Below are positions 25,717 through 34,358 of a DNA stretch of 64,000 nt, in pieces. Under the pieces are notes generated by a model that was not told the origin of the DNA, did no database searches, and was given only the letters and a program-made list of their open reading frames with translations. Numbering within the stretch: position 1 is the stretch's first letter; each line of letters starts with the position of its first letter. The translations under genes and the position numbers were made by a program. Location: positions 1-64,000 of the forward strand of contig JAWSVD010000048.1 of NCBI GenBank assembly GCA_033852095.1, in the 5' to 3' direction. Source of the stretch: CALCKW01 sp033852095. Its GTDB lineage: Bacteria; Pseudomonadota; Gammaproteobacteria; CALCKW01.

Positions 25717-27036
25717 ATGTTTGACCACAATCATAAGTTTAAAGACGACGACACCGGTTGGCGCGAGTTGACGGCGGCACGTGAGCCGCGGCCCGCGCTG
25801 GCGGCGGATCGCAGCGCGCGTTTTGTGATCGTGGGGGCGGGGTTTACAGGGCTGGCAGCGGCGCGAGAGCTGGCGCTCTTGTGCCCGGATGACGAGGTAC
25901 TGCTGTTGGACGCGCGCACGCTCTCTGCCGGTGCCTCAGGTCGTAACGCGGGCTACGCAGTGGGCCTTTCTCAGTTCGGCGGTGCAGTGACTCCCGATCG
26001 CTTTGATGAATGCCGGCGCATCAATCGCATCAACCACGAGGGCTTGGCGCTGTTGCGCACAGCGGCAGCACCGGACGAGGCGCACGATTGGTGGCAGCAG
26101 CGCGGGTATTATTATTTGGCCGCCGATAAACCCTCCAGTTGCGAGGCCGTGCACTTCGCCGCCAATTTGCGCGAATTCGAGCAGCCACACCGCGAGTTGG
26201 ACGTTGAACAGATTCACGCGGAGCTGGGCACGCGACACTACAGCAGGGGCGTGCACGTGCCGCTGGGTGCGCTGGTACAGCCAGCGGAGCTGTTGTACCG
26301 ATTGGCAGAGCGGCTGCCGAGCAATGTGACACTGTGCGAGAACACGGCGGTGAGCAAGCTAGAGGAGGGAGCGCAGGGCCCGTGTTTAGAGCTGGCCACA
26401 GGTGCCCGCGTGCAGGCGCAGCAAGTGGTGTTGGCGTGTAATTATGAGACCCCTGGGTTGGGCCACCTGCGCAATCGTATCGCAGCCACCACCCTGAGCG
26501 GCAGTTTCACTCGGCCGCTCTCTGATGATGAGCTGGCAAGCATGGGCACGCAGCGGAGCTGGGGCGTGTTGGGCTTGCACGGGGCGGGGGCCACGGTTCG
26601 CTTAACCAAAGACCGCCGGCTGATGTTGCGCAATTGCGTGAGCTTCACCGACGGCCAGCTGCTGTCTGCCGAGCGCCTGGCCAAGGACATTCCCTGGCAC
26701 CGCGAGCGCATGCTCAAGCGTTTTCCGCAGTTGGAGTCCGTCCCCATCGAGCACAGCTGGAGCGGTTGCGAGGGCGTCAGCGCCAATTTGACCAGTTTTT
26801 TCGGTCAGCTTGCGCCGGCCGTATTTGCAGCTGCAGGGTACAATGGCTCTGGTTTGAGCCGCGGCACGGCGCTGGGCACGGCGCTGGCGCGTCTGATGCT
26901 GGGCGGGCAGGATCAGTTGATCAGCGATGCTTCAGGCTTTGCCAAGGCGCAGTGGCTGCCACCGCGGCCGCTGCTGGATTTGGGGGCCGCCTGGTCTATT
27001 CACCGGCGCTTTGCCGGCGTGGGCGAGGATGTGTAA
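25717..27036 (+). CDS. FAD-dependent amine oxidoreductase (DAO family, PuuB-like)
   Basis: The 439-residue enzyme has the FAD dinucleotide site VIVGAGFTGLAAAREL (about 37-52) and the SGRNAGYAVG segment (about 73-82) typical of gamma-glutamylputrescine oxidase and related DAO proteins. A C-terminal AAGYNGSGLSRGTALG completes the FAD site. It should oxidise a secondary or primary amine or amino acid with FAD. The substrate is unknown; the nearby MttB-family gene and GbdR-like regulator suggest quaternary-amine or polyamine breakdown, which is inference. No Cys for covalent flavin is obvious. Confidence 0.82.
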   Translation: MFDHNHKFKDDDTGWRELTAAREPRPALAADRSARFVIVGAGFTGLAAARELALLCPDDEVLLLDARTLSAGASGRNAGYAVGLSQFGGAVTPDRFDECRRINRINHEGLALLRTAAAPDEAHDWWQQRGYYYLAADKPSSCEAVHFAANLREFEQPHRELDVEQIHAELGTRHYSRGVHVPLGALVQPAELLYRLAERLPSNVTLCENTAVSKLEEGAQGPCLELATGARVQAQQVVLACNYETPGLGHLRNRIAATTLSGSFTRPLSDDELASMGTQRSWGVLGLHGAGATVRLTKDRRLMLRNCVSFTDGQLLSAERLAKDIPWHRERMLKRFPQLESVPIEHSWSGCEGVSANLTSFFGQLAPAVFAAAGYNGSGLSRGTALGTALARLMLGGQDQLISDASGFAKAQWLPPRPLLDLGAAWSIHRRFAGVGEDV

Positions 27037-27078
27037 AGAGGGCGGGAGCCGTGCTTGCGGTATTCGGTGGTGAAATGC

Positions 27079-27822
27079 TCAGCTGTTGCGAAGGTCTGAG
27101 ATCCAGTACCAGAGCATACCGACGTATTCGTGCAGCGCGCGGTCCGCGTTGTGCAGGTAGTAGGCGCTGAAACGCCACCAGGGCGCGGGCAGGACAAGGT
27201 AATCCGTGGGCGCGGCAACGGCGCGGACGCCCTGGCGTTTGAACAGGCTGATGGCCCGCGGCATGTGCGTCGCCGACGTGACCACCACCATCCGGCCTTT
27301 GTGCGCCAGAGCACGCATCAGGCCCGCTTCTTCGGCGGTGTCTTTGCCGTCTTGCAGCAAGACTATGTTCTCATCCGGCACGCCCAATTGCCTGGCAGCG
27401 CGCGCCATGGCCTCGGCGTGGGTGTAGCTGTTGTCGCCCATCATGTAGCCGCCGCTCAGCACCAACTTGGCATCAGGGGCCAGGTGCCACAGCCGCACCG
27501 CTTCGGATAGACGCGACAGCGCGCCCGCCATCAACACGCTGTTGGGTGCGCGCTGCGGTGCAGCGTTGTGGCCGTAACCCAGCACGGCGATGGCGCGGGT
27601 ACTGGATGGCGGCTGCGCCAGTGGCGCGTATAGCCCTTCCAGCGAGCCCACAAAGGCATTGCTCAGTGGCGGTGAGCTGAGGGCCAGAATCGACAGGGCG
27701 ATCAGGGCGACAAAGCCGCGCATGCGTTTGAGCGCCATGCTGCACAGCAACAACAACAGCGGGATGCCGGGAATAAATTGCACCAGATTGGAGATAATCT
27801 TCTTGAGGATGAAGGGGTCCAT
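27079..27822 (-). CDS. DUF218 (ElyC/YdcF-like) envelope protein
   Basis: This 247-residue protein has two N-terminal membrane segments (about 15-30 and 34-52) and a DUF218 domain with AVLGYGHN, LVLSGGYMMGDN, EAMARAARQLGVPDENIVLL and VTSATHMPRA. The two-helix layout resembles ElyC of E. coli, which affects peptidoglycan and enterobacterial common antigen synthesis. The usual DUF218 start VLGGG/VLGYG is present. The gene is convergent with the oxidoreductase gene. Confidence 0.82.
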   Translation of the reverse strand: MDPFILKKIISNLVQFIPGIPLLLLLCSMALKRMRGFVALIALSILALSSPPLSNAFVGSLEGLYAPLAQPPSSTRAIAVLGYGHNAAPQRAPNSVLMAGALSRLSEAVRLWHLAPDAKLVLSGGYMMGDNSYTHAEAMARAARQLGVPDENIVLLQDGKDTAEEAGLMRALAHKGRMVVVTSATHMPRAISLFKRQGVRAVAAPTDYLVLPAPWWRFSAYYLHNADRALHEYVGMLWYWISDLRNS

Positions 27823-27900
27823 GTGTGGCGAGCTTGTCCTGTGTTGGTGGGCGGGCGTCAGTGGGGCGGATCATCGAGTCCGCCTTGTGGCACAGTGTTT

Positions 27901-28854
27901 TCAGCTCTGTCGCGGCAACACGGCATCAAGGTGCTTGAAGCGTGATTGTAGTTCCGGCAGCAGCTCTTTGTGTATCAAATCTCGGGCCACGCTGACGCTG
28001 CGCTGCGCCAACTTATCCAATTCCCCGGTGTGGCTGAGCAGCGCGAGCTCGCGGTGAAAGGTGGCGCCGGGCAGTGGCAGCAGCTGGATCTTGTGCAGTT
28101 CGCCACGGGCCTGCAGTGCACAGAGCGGGGTGGTCAGGCCCCAGCCCAGACCCGCGCCGATCATCGCCAGCTGCGCCGGCGCTGTGTCCAGCTCAAGGTG
28201 CAGCGGAGCGGTGATGCCCTGGGATTCGATGTATTGCTCCACCTGTTGGCCGATGCGCGAGCGCTGCGAGTAGCGCACCAGGGGCAGCCGGGCGGCGATG
28301 TCCGTGAGTGATTGCCGTGGCCCGCTGTCCGCTAGCGGCAGTGCCAGCAGGTAGGGTTCGCGCACGATGAGTTGCGAGCGGTGGCGGCTTTGCTCGCCGT
28401 GGTCGCCGACGATGAAATCCACCTCGTGCTCATTCAGCGCCTGCAGGTGCGCTGGCGCCAAGCCGGACCAGACGCGCCAGTGTTGCGCCTCGTCTTGCAG
28501 TGCCACTACCAGCGCCGGCCCGACCACCGCGGCGAAGCTGTCTACCATGGCGATGCGCAAGGTGCTGAGCCCTAGACCCGCGCCGGCGCGGGTCTGCTGC
28601 AGCGCCTGCATCGATTGTTCGAGCAGCTTGCCCGCGCGCAGTTGCAAGGCCTTGCCTGCCGATGTCAGCGCGGGCGGGCGCACGCTGCGGTCAAACAGTG
28701 CCAGCCCGAGGGTATTCTCCAGTTGCGAGACGGTTTGCGAGACCGTCGACTGCGACAGCTGCAGCTGACTGGCCGCCAGCGTCATGTTGCGCACGCGTGC
28801 AACCGTGCAAAAAACTTCCAAAGTGCGTAAATCAAAACCTTGCGGGATTCTCAT
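27901..28854 (-). CDS. LysR-family transcriptional regulator
   Basis: The 317-residue protein has an N-terminal winged helix (about 8-66: LRTLEVFCTVARVRNMTLAA..., with SQSTVSQTVSQLE as recognition helix) and a LysR effector domain. The ATG at 28854 opens MRIPQGFDLRTLEVF; an in-frame extension upstream has no family match. It is divergent from the MttB-family gene (start codons about 150 bases apart), so it is likely its regulator. The effector is unknown. Confidence 0.88.
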   Translation of the reverse strand: MRIPQGFDLRTLEVFCTVARVRNMTLAASQLQLSQSTVSQTVSQLENTLGLALFDRSVRPPALTSAGKALQLRAGKLLEQSMQALQQTRAGAGLGLSTLRIAMVDSFAAVVGPALVVALQDEAQHWRVWSGLAPAHLQALNEHEVDFIVGDHGEQSRHRSQLIVREPYLLALPLADSGPRQSLTDIAARLPLVRYSQRSRIGQQVEQYIESQGITAPLHLELDTAPAQLAMIGAGLGWGLTTPLCALQARGELHKIQLLPLPGATFHRELALLSHTGELDKLAQRSVSVARDLIHKELLPELQSRFKHLDAVLPRQS

Positions 28855-29006
28855 GGCGGAGCTCGAGTCGGTTTGCGGCAGGGGGCAGTCGCTCAGAGCT
28901 AACTGCTGCACGGCGACGCTGCGCATACTGCCATTTCCAGTGCTGGCGTCGTGTTGCCCACTGTTGAAGCGTAGTGAATAGTACAACAGAAGCCCGAGGG
29001 ATCCCC

Positions 29007-30566
29007 ATGACCACTGAATCAGCTACAAAACGTCGCCGCGGCGGCGGCCGTGCAGACCGCCGGGCTCGCCAGGCCAACACCGCGCCCGCACCTGCCTACA
29101 TCACGCGCAAGGTGCCTGTCTACGAGATCCTCGACGACGAAGGCCTGACCATCATCGAAGAGGCCGCGGAGAACCTGCTCGAAGAGATTGGCATAGAGTT
29201 CAGGGACTACCCGCTGGCGCTGGAGCTGTTTCGCGAGGCGGGAGCCCAGGTCGACGGCGAACGGGTGCGCTTCCCGCGGGGTATGTGCCGCAAAATCATT
29301 CAGGACAGCGCGCCGAGCATCTTCACCCAGCATGCGCGCAACCCCGCCAAGAGCGTGCAGATTGGCGGCAAGGCAACGGTGCTCGTGCCTGCTTACGGCC
29401 CCCCATTTGTCTACGACATGGAAGGTGGCCGACGTTACGGCACCATCGAAGATTTCCAGAACTTCGTCAAGCTGGCCTATCTCTCGCCCGCCATTCACCA
29501 CAGCGGTGGTACCGTCTGTGAGCCAGTTGACCTGCCGGTCAACAAGCGCCATTTCGACATGGTTTACAGCCACATGAAGTACTCAGATATGTGCTTCATG
29601 GGCTCGGTCACCGCGGCCGAGCGGGCGCAGGACACGGTCGACATGGCGAAAATTCTCTTCGGTGATAACTTCATCGACCCTGAGACCGGCGTCGAGCGCT
29701 GCGTGGTGATCAATTTGATCAACGCCAACTCCCCCTTGGTGTTTGACGACACCATGCTGGGGGCGGCCAAGATCTACGCCGAGAACAACCAAGCTTGTGT
29801 GGTCTCGCCTTTTATCCTTTCCGGCGCCATGTCGCCGGTGAGCGTCGCCGGTACCTCGGCGCAGATACTCGCCGAAGCAATGGCGGGCATGGCCTTTTGC
29901 CAGTTGGTGCGCGCCGGTGCACCGGTGGTCTTTGGAACCTTTGCCAGTGCGGTGTCTATGCAATCAGGTGCGCCCACCTTCGGCGTGCCGGAGCCCAGCC
30001 AAGTCATGTACATCTGTGCCGCCTTGGCGCGCCGCTTGGGCGTGCCCTTTCGCTCCGGCGGTGGTTTGAACGCCTCTAAAGTCGCTGATGCGCAGGCGGG
30101 CTACGAGGCCGCCAATACGCTGCAGACCGCGATGTTGTCGGGGGTCAATTTCATGCTGCACACCGCCGGTTGGCTCGAGGGCGGGCTGGTGATGGGCTAC
30201 GAGAAATTTGTGCTCGACGCCGATCAGGCCGGCATGGTGCAGAAATTTCTGGGCGGCGTGGATCTCTCTGAGCAGGGCATCGCACTGGATGCACACCGCG
30301 AAGTCGGGCCGGGCAACCATTTTCTGGGTTGCGCGCACACCCAGGCGAATTTTCAGGACGCGTTTTATATCTCTAAATTGGCCGACAACAACAGCTTTGA
30401 ACAGTGGCAGTCCGAGGGCTCGCAGGACGCCATGCAGCGGGCCAATACGCGCTGGAAGTCGATGTTGGCGGAGTACAAAGCACCCGAACTGGACCCGGAA
30501 ATTGACGCGGCTTTGCTGGCCTTTATCGCCGAGCGAAAGGCCAGTTTTCCCGATGCAAATTATTGA
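29007..30566 (+). CDS. MttB-family (trimethylamine methyltransferase superfamily) methyltransferase, non-pyrrolysine type
   Basis: The 519-residue protein has the Arg/Gly-rich start (KRRRGGGRADRRARQ) common in proteobacterial MttB homologues, then the TIM-barrel body with LVPAYGPPFVYDME, PLVFDDTMLGAA, SPFILSGAMSPVS and HTAGWLEGGL. The frame is continuous with no internal TAG, so it is not a pyrrolysine enzyme; such members (MtgB, MtpB, MtcB) demethylate glycine betaine, proline betaine or carnitine onto a corrinoid protein. No corrinoid protein or activase is in the window. The ATG at 29007 follows a short in-frame extension that I reject. Confidence 0.85.
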   Translation: MTTESATKRRRGGGRADRRARQANTAPAPAYITRKVPVYEILDDEGLTIIEEAAENLLEEIGIEFRDYPLALELFREAGAQVDGERVRFPRGMCRKIIQDSAPSIFTQHARNPAKSVQIGGKATVLVPAYGPPFVYDMEGGRRYGTIEDFQNFVKLAYLSPAIHHSGGTVCEPVDLPVNKRHFDMVYSHMKYSDMCFMGSVTAAERAQDTVDMAKILFGDNFIDPETGVERCVVINLINANSPLVFDDTMLGAAKIYAENNQACVVSPFILSGAMSPVSVAGTSAQILAEAMAGMAFCQLVRAGAPVVFGTFASAVSMQSGAPTFGVPEPSQVMYICAALARRLGVPFRSGGGLNASKVADAQAGYEAANTLQTAMLSGVNFMLHTAGWLEGGLVMGYEKFVLDADQAGMVQKFLGGVDLSEQGIALDAHREVGPGNHFLGCAHTQANFQDAFYISKLADNNSFEQWQSEGSQDAMQRANTRWKSMLAEYKAPELDPEIDAALLAFIAERKASFPDANY

Positions 30567-30747
30567 TGCATAAGGGCCTAAATTAGCGCTGAGAAGACTT
30601 GCTAAAACCCGCGTTATGCTGCCTAATCGCAGTGCAGTATTGCGCTGGATTTGAACAAAATACGGGCCGAGCACGGAGCAGCAGAGCTACACCACCAACA
30701 GTTGATGCAAAGCGAATTTTCGCTATGGTTGCACCGGAGAAAATGCC

Positions 30748-31767
30748 TTGAATATCACAGATGCGAATCCCAGAGCCGTGCTGCGAGTGGGCTTTTTCCT
30801 GTTGCCCGAATTCACCTTTATGTCCTTGTCAGTCGCCCTGGATACACTGCGGGCGGCCAATCGTACAGCCGGTTCAACGCTCTACCAGTGGTACATGGTC
30901 TCTTCGGATGGCGCGCCGGTATTGTCCAGTGCAGAGGTGGAGGTAAAAGTCTCGCACAGCACGGCCAATTTGCCCTCTCTGGACGTGCTCTATGTGTGTG
31001 GCGGAGAGGACATCCAGCGCTCCGTCAACAACCTCACCCTGGGGTGGCTGCGCAAGATGTCCGAGCGCAAGATGATCCTCGGTGGCATATGCACAGGTTC
31101 CTACTTGCTGGCGCGCGCCGGCCTGCTCAACGGCTATCGCTGCACCATCCACTGGGAGAACATGGCGAGTGTGCGCGAAGAATTCCCCGCGCTTGTCTTG
31201 TCGGGTTCAGTGTACGAGATAGACCGCGACCGACACACCTGTGCGGGCGGTGTGGCGCCGCTGGATATGATGCTGCACCTGGTGCGGGAGCGACACGGGG
31301 CAGAGTTGGCAAACAATCTCTCTGATCTGTTGATCTGCGATCGCGTGCGGGAGAACCAAGACCGCCAGCGCATGCCCTTAAAACACCGCATCGGCAATTC
31401 GCAACCGCGGCTCACCGAAGCGGTCTCCTTGATGGAGGCGAACATCGAAGAGCCGATGACCCTCAGCGAGCTCGCCTATCACATTGGCTTGTCGCGCCGG
31501 CAGTTGGAGCGCCTGTTTAAGAAGTACTTGGGCTGTGTGCCGACACGCTATTATTTGGAGCTGCGACTGGAGCGGGCGCGGCAGCTGCTGTTGCAGACCA
31601 GTATGCCGGTGGTGGACATCGCGCTCGCCTGTGGTTTTATCTCCGCCCCGCATTTCTCCAAGTGCTACCGCGATGTTTACGGCTTGCCACCGCGGGACGA
31701 GCGCCGCCGCGCGGCGGGCATGAGCATCGCGAGCAGCGGTGAGAGCAAGAACAAACACCCCGTTTGA
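30748..31767 (+). CDS. GbdR/CdhR-like AraC-family regulator with DJ-1/GATase domain
   Basis: The 339-residue protein joins an N-terminal GATase1-like domain (about 12-200, with VGFFLLPEFTFMSLSVALDTLRAAN and GGICTGSYLLARAG, the CTG holding the nucleophile-like Cys) to an AraC helix-turn-helix region (about 228-325, with MTLSELAYHIGLSRRQLERLFKKYLG). This layout is that of GbdR, CdhR and ArgR, which sense betaine, carnitine or arginine. Here it follows the MttB-family gene, consistent with quaternary-amine sensing. The start is TTG 30748, with GGAG about 8 bases upstream. Confidence 0.87.
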   Translation: MNITDANPRAVLRVGFFLLPEFTFMSLSVALDTLRAANRTAGSTLYQWYMVSSDGAPVLSSAEVEVKVSHSTANLPSLDVLYVCGGEDIQRSVNNLTLGWLRKMSERKMILGGICTGSYLLARAGLLNGYRCTIHWENMASVREEFPALVLSGSVYEIDRDRHTCAGGVAPLDMMLHLVRERHGAELANNLSDLLICDRVRENQDRQRMPLKHRIGNSQPRLTEAVSLMEANIEEPMTLSELAYHIGLSRRQLERLFKKYLGCVPTRYYLELRLERARQLLLQTSMPVVDIALACGFISAPHFSKCYRDVYGLPPRDERRRAAGMSIASSGESKNKHPV

Positions 31768-31785
31768 TCGCATGGGGGCGGATGT

Positions 31786-33198
31786 TTAGTCGGGAAATAT
31801 CGCGCCCGGATTGAACACGTTGTTCGGGTCTAGGCTCTTTTTGATGCAGCCCATCACCGCCAAACGAGTGGCATCGCCGTAGCGTTGCAGCTCGTTGATC
31901 TTATCTCGGCCCACGCCGTGCTCGGCGCTGAAAACCCCGCCCAGCTGATCGACCAGATCGTAGATGTCCTGGCGCAGCGTGGCGCCCATGTTCCGGTAAC
32001 TTTCCCGCTTTGACCCAATGGCCGGGAATACATTGAAGTGCAGGTTGCCATCCCCCACGTGACCGAAGCAGTTGATGCGCAGTGCCGGGTCCAGGGCTTG
32101 TATTTTAGCGGTGGCGCGGTCGATGAAGGTGCTCAGGGCGCTCAGCGGCACGCTGATATCACAACTCACAATTGCACCCACCTGGGCGTTGCCGAGCGGG
32201 ATATGCTCGCGCAAATCCCACAGCTGCTGGCGCTGTTGCGCACTCTGGCAAATGATCGCATCGAGAATCAGCTCCTGCACCAGGGCGTCTCCCAGTACTT
32301 CTTCGGTCAGGCCCTGCAGCGGGATTTTTGCGCCGCCGCTCATCTCGATCAATACAGACCAGGGGGGCGGTGGTGTGATGGCTTGTTTTAATTGCGGGAA
32401 GTGCTCGGCGAGAAAAGACAAGCCCTGACCCGAGATCAACTCAAAGGCGGTGATGAATTCGCCCAGCTCACTCTGCAGCAGACTCAACAGCTGCAGCGCC
32501 TTCTCCGGGCTGCTGATCGGGCAGAGTGCCGTGGCATTTTGCTGCGCCGCTGGGTAGAGCTTCAGGGAAGCCGCGGTGATCAGTCCGAGTGTGCCCTCGG
32601 AGCCGATGAGCAGGTTTTTGATGTCGTAACCTGTGTTGTTTTTACGCAGCGGGGAGAGCCCGTGCATGATGTCCCCATTGGGCATGATGGCCTCGATGCC
32701 GAGCACCAGATCGCGGGTATTGCCGTAGCGCAGCACCTGCACGCCGCCGGCGTTGGTGGCCAAATTGCCGCCAATAGTACAGCTGCCTTCGGCGGCGAGG
32801 CTGAGCGGGAAGAGCATGTTCTGCTCCGCGGCGGCGGCCTGCACTGTGGCCAGTACCGCGCCCGCCTCAGCGACGATGTTGCGGTCCTGGGTGCTGATCT
32901 GGCGGATGCGGTTCATGCGTTCAGTGGAGAACAGAATGCTGGCTCTGTCCCCCAGCCCCAGGTGCCCGGCCACCAGGCCAGTGCCGCCCCCGAGCGGAAT
33001 CGTGGCCAGGCCCGCGTCTGAGCAGCGGGCGATCAGCTTGGCGCCGGTGGCCGTGTCGGCGGGGCGCAGCACGTGTTGGCTGTTGCCGGTGTAGCGCTTG
33101 CGCGCATCGCTGACATCGCCGGGGCTGGCGGCGCGAAAGCCGTTTTTTCCTGCTAGGTTTTTCAGGTCTTCTAAAACTTGGCTGGGGATCGTTTTCAC
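31786..33198 (-). CDS. FAD-linked D-2-hydroxyacid dehydrogenase (D2HGDH/GlcD-like)
   Basis: The 470-residue flavoenzyme has a PCMH FAD-binding domain (IPLGGGTGLVAGHLG near 67-81; EGSCTIGGNLATNAGG near 136-151) and a FAD-oxidase C-terminal domain with the metal motif FGHVGDGNLHFNV (about 383-395) and SAEHGVG near the end. Substrates in this family are D-2-hydroxyglutarate, glycolate or D-lactate. Neighbouring glutarate genes make D-2-hydroxyglutarate attractive, but this is inference. The gene lies downstream of gcdR on the same strand, 115 bases away. Confidence 0.85.
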   Translation of the reverse strand: MKTIPSQVLEDLKNLAGKNGFRAASPGDVSDARKRYTGNSQHVLRPADTATGAKLIARCSDAGLATIPLGGGTGLVAGHLGLGDRASILFSTERMNRIRQISTQDRNIVAEAGAVLATVQAAAAEQNMLFPLSLAAEGSCTIGGNLATNAGGVQVLRYGNTRDLVLGIEAIMPNGDIMHGLSPLRKNNTGYDIKNLLIGSEGTLGLITAASLKLYPAAQQNATALCPISSPEKALQLLSLLQSELGEFITAFELISGQGLSFLAEHFPQLKQAITPPPPWSVLIEMSGGAKIPLQGLTEEVLGDALVQELILDAIICQSAQQRQQLWDLREHIPLGNAQVGAIVSCDISVPLSALSTFIDRATAKIQALDPALRINCFGHVGDGNLHFNVFPAIGSKRESYRNMGATLRQDIYDLVDQLGGVFSAEHGVGRDKINELQRYGDATRLAVMGCIKKSLDPNNVFNPGAIFPD

Positions 33199-33272
33199 GC
33201 TGGGCTCTCTGCAGTGGGCATGTGCGCTATCTTAGGGTTTGATGGGGCTCTTGTCCCGTGGATTTCGTGGCC

Positions 33273-33308
33273 AGGGAGATAGGGCTAGGGAGATAGGGTG
33301 GGGAGATA
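33273..33308. repeat. 14-base tandem repeat between gcdR and the dehydrogenase gene
   Basis: AGGGAGATAGGGCT is followed at once by AGGGAGATAGGGTG and then a partial copy GGGAGATA. It lies just after the gcdR stop codon and could be slippage. Confidence 0.6.
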
Positions 33309-33313
33309 CAGGC

Positions 33314-34231
33314 TCAGTCTTTGGCTTCTTGTTCTGCGGCAAAGCTCTGCAGCGACTGCTCCAGCCAGCGGCGGAAGGCGACCAGCGGTGGGAATTGATC
33401 GCGGAACTCGGGCCAGACCAGGTAGTAGGACTCCGCGCTCTGCAGAGGCAGGGGCAGAGCGGGGATCAGCGAGCCCTCGTCCAGTTCGCGCTGGATCAAG
33501 AAGGGCGGCAGCAGTGCCACTCCCAGGCCGGCGATGGCGGCCTGGGCCACGGTGGCGAACTGGTCGAAGATCATGCCGTCGAGCGCGGCGTCTTCGCCCT
33601 GGTGTGCGCGCATCCAGCGGGACCAAGCATCGGGCCGGGTGGCGAGGTGCAGCAGCCCCGCGGCGCGCAGTTGTGCTGGCCGGCTGAACTGGTGTTGCTG
33701 CTGCAGTGCGGGGGCGCAGGCGGGAATTACCGTCTCGTGCATCAGAAACTGTGACTTGGTATTGGGCCAGATGCCGTCCCCCACGTGAATGGCTGCGTCC
33801 AGGCGCTCCACCCTGAAATCAAAGGGCCGCAGCTGGGTCACCAGATTGATGGTGACGCCCGGGTGCTGGGCCAGATACTGGGGCAGGCGGGGGGCCAGCC
33901 AGCGGGTGCCAAAGGTGGGCAGGATCGCCAGCCGCAGCGTGCCGCCGTGCGGGTTGGTGCTGACCGCCAGCGAGGCGTGCGCTATCTGCGCCAGCGATTC
34001 GCGGATCTCCGGCGCGTAGTGCATGCCCGCGGGCGTCAGCCTCAGCTGGTGGTGCTCGCGCAGCAGCAGCTCCACGTCCAGTTGCTGCTCCAGCCGTTTC
34101 ACCTGTTTGCTGACCGCTCCCTGGCTGAGCATCAGCTCCTGAGCCGCGCGGGAAAAGCTGCCCAGCCGGGCGACAGCCTCGAAGGCGACGAGTGCCTGAG
34201 TCGAAGGAAGATAGCGCTTGGGAAAGGGCAT
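33314..34231 (-). CDS. gcdR: LysR-family regulator of glutaryl-CoA genes
   Basis: The 305-residue protein has a LysR helix-turn-helix at about 9-66 (TQALVAFEAVARLGSFSRAA with SQGAVSKQVKRLEQQL) and an effector domain with the GcvA-type FGTRWLAPRLPQYLAQHP and LDAAIHVGDG. It is divergent from gcdH, with 127 bases between start codons, as in Pseudomonas where GcdR activates gcdHG in response to glutarate. The symbol rests on this position and should be read as a likely orthologue. Confidence 0.82.
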   Translation of the reverse strand: MPFPKRYLPSTQALVAFEAVARLGSFSRAAQELMLSQGAVSKQVKRLEQQLDVELLLREHHQLRLTPAGMHYAPEIRESLAQIAHASLAVSTNPHGGTLRLAILPTFGTRWLAPRLPQYLAQHPGVTINLVTQLRPFDFRVERLDAAIHVGDGIWPNTKSQFLMHETVIPACAPALQQQHQFSRPAQLRAAGLLHLATRPDAWSRWMRAHQGEDAALDGMIFDQFATVAQAAIAGLGVALLPPFLIQRELDEGSLIPALPLPLQSAESYYLVWPEFRDQFPPLVAFRRWLEQSLQSFAAEQEAKD

Positions 34232-34358
34232 GGGTATTCCATTGGGTCATAGAGTATTGCCGTATTATCGCTGGTGCTGGGAGTTTTAGGGCGTTAAATT
34301 ACCCGCAGTGATGAAGTTTGTTCATATCTCCCTCCCGCCCGTGTACCGAGGAACACCC

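Noticed and set aside
29007..30566. Pyrrolysine-containing MttB
   Set aside because: There is no in-frame TAG in the gene.
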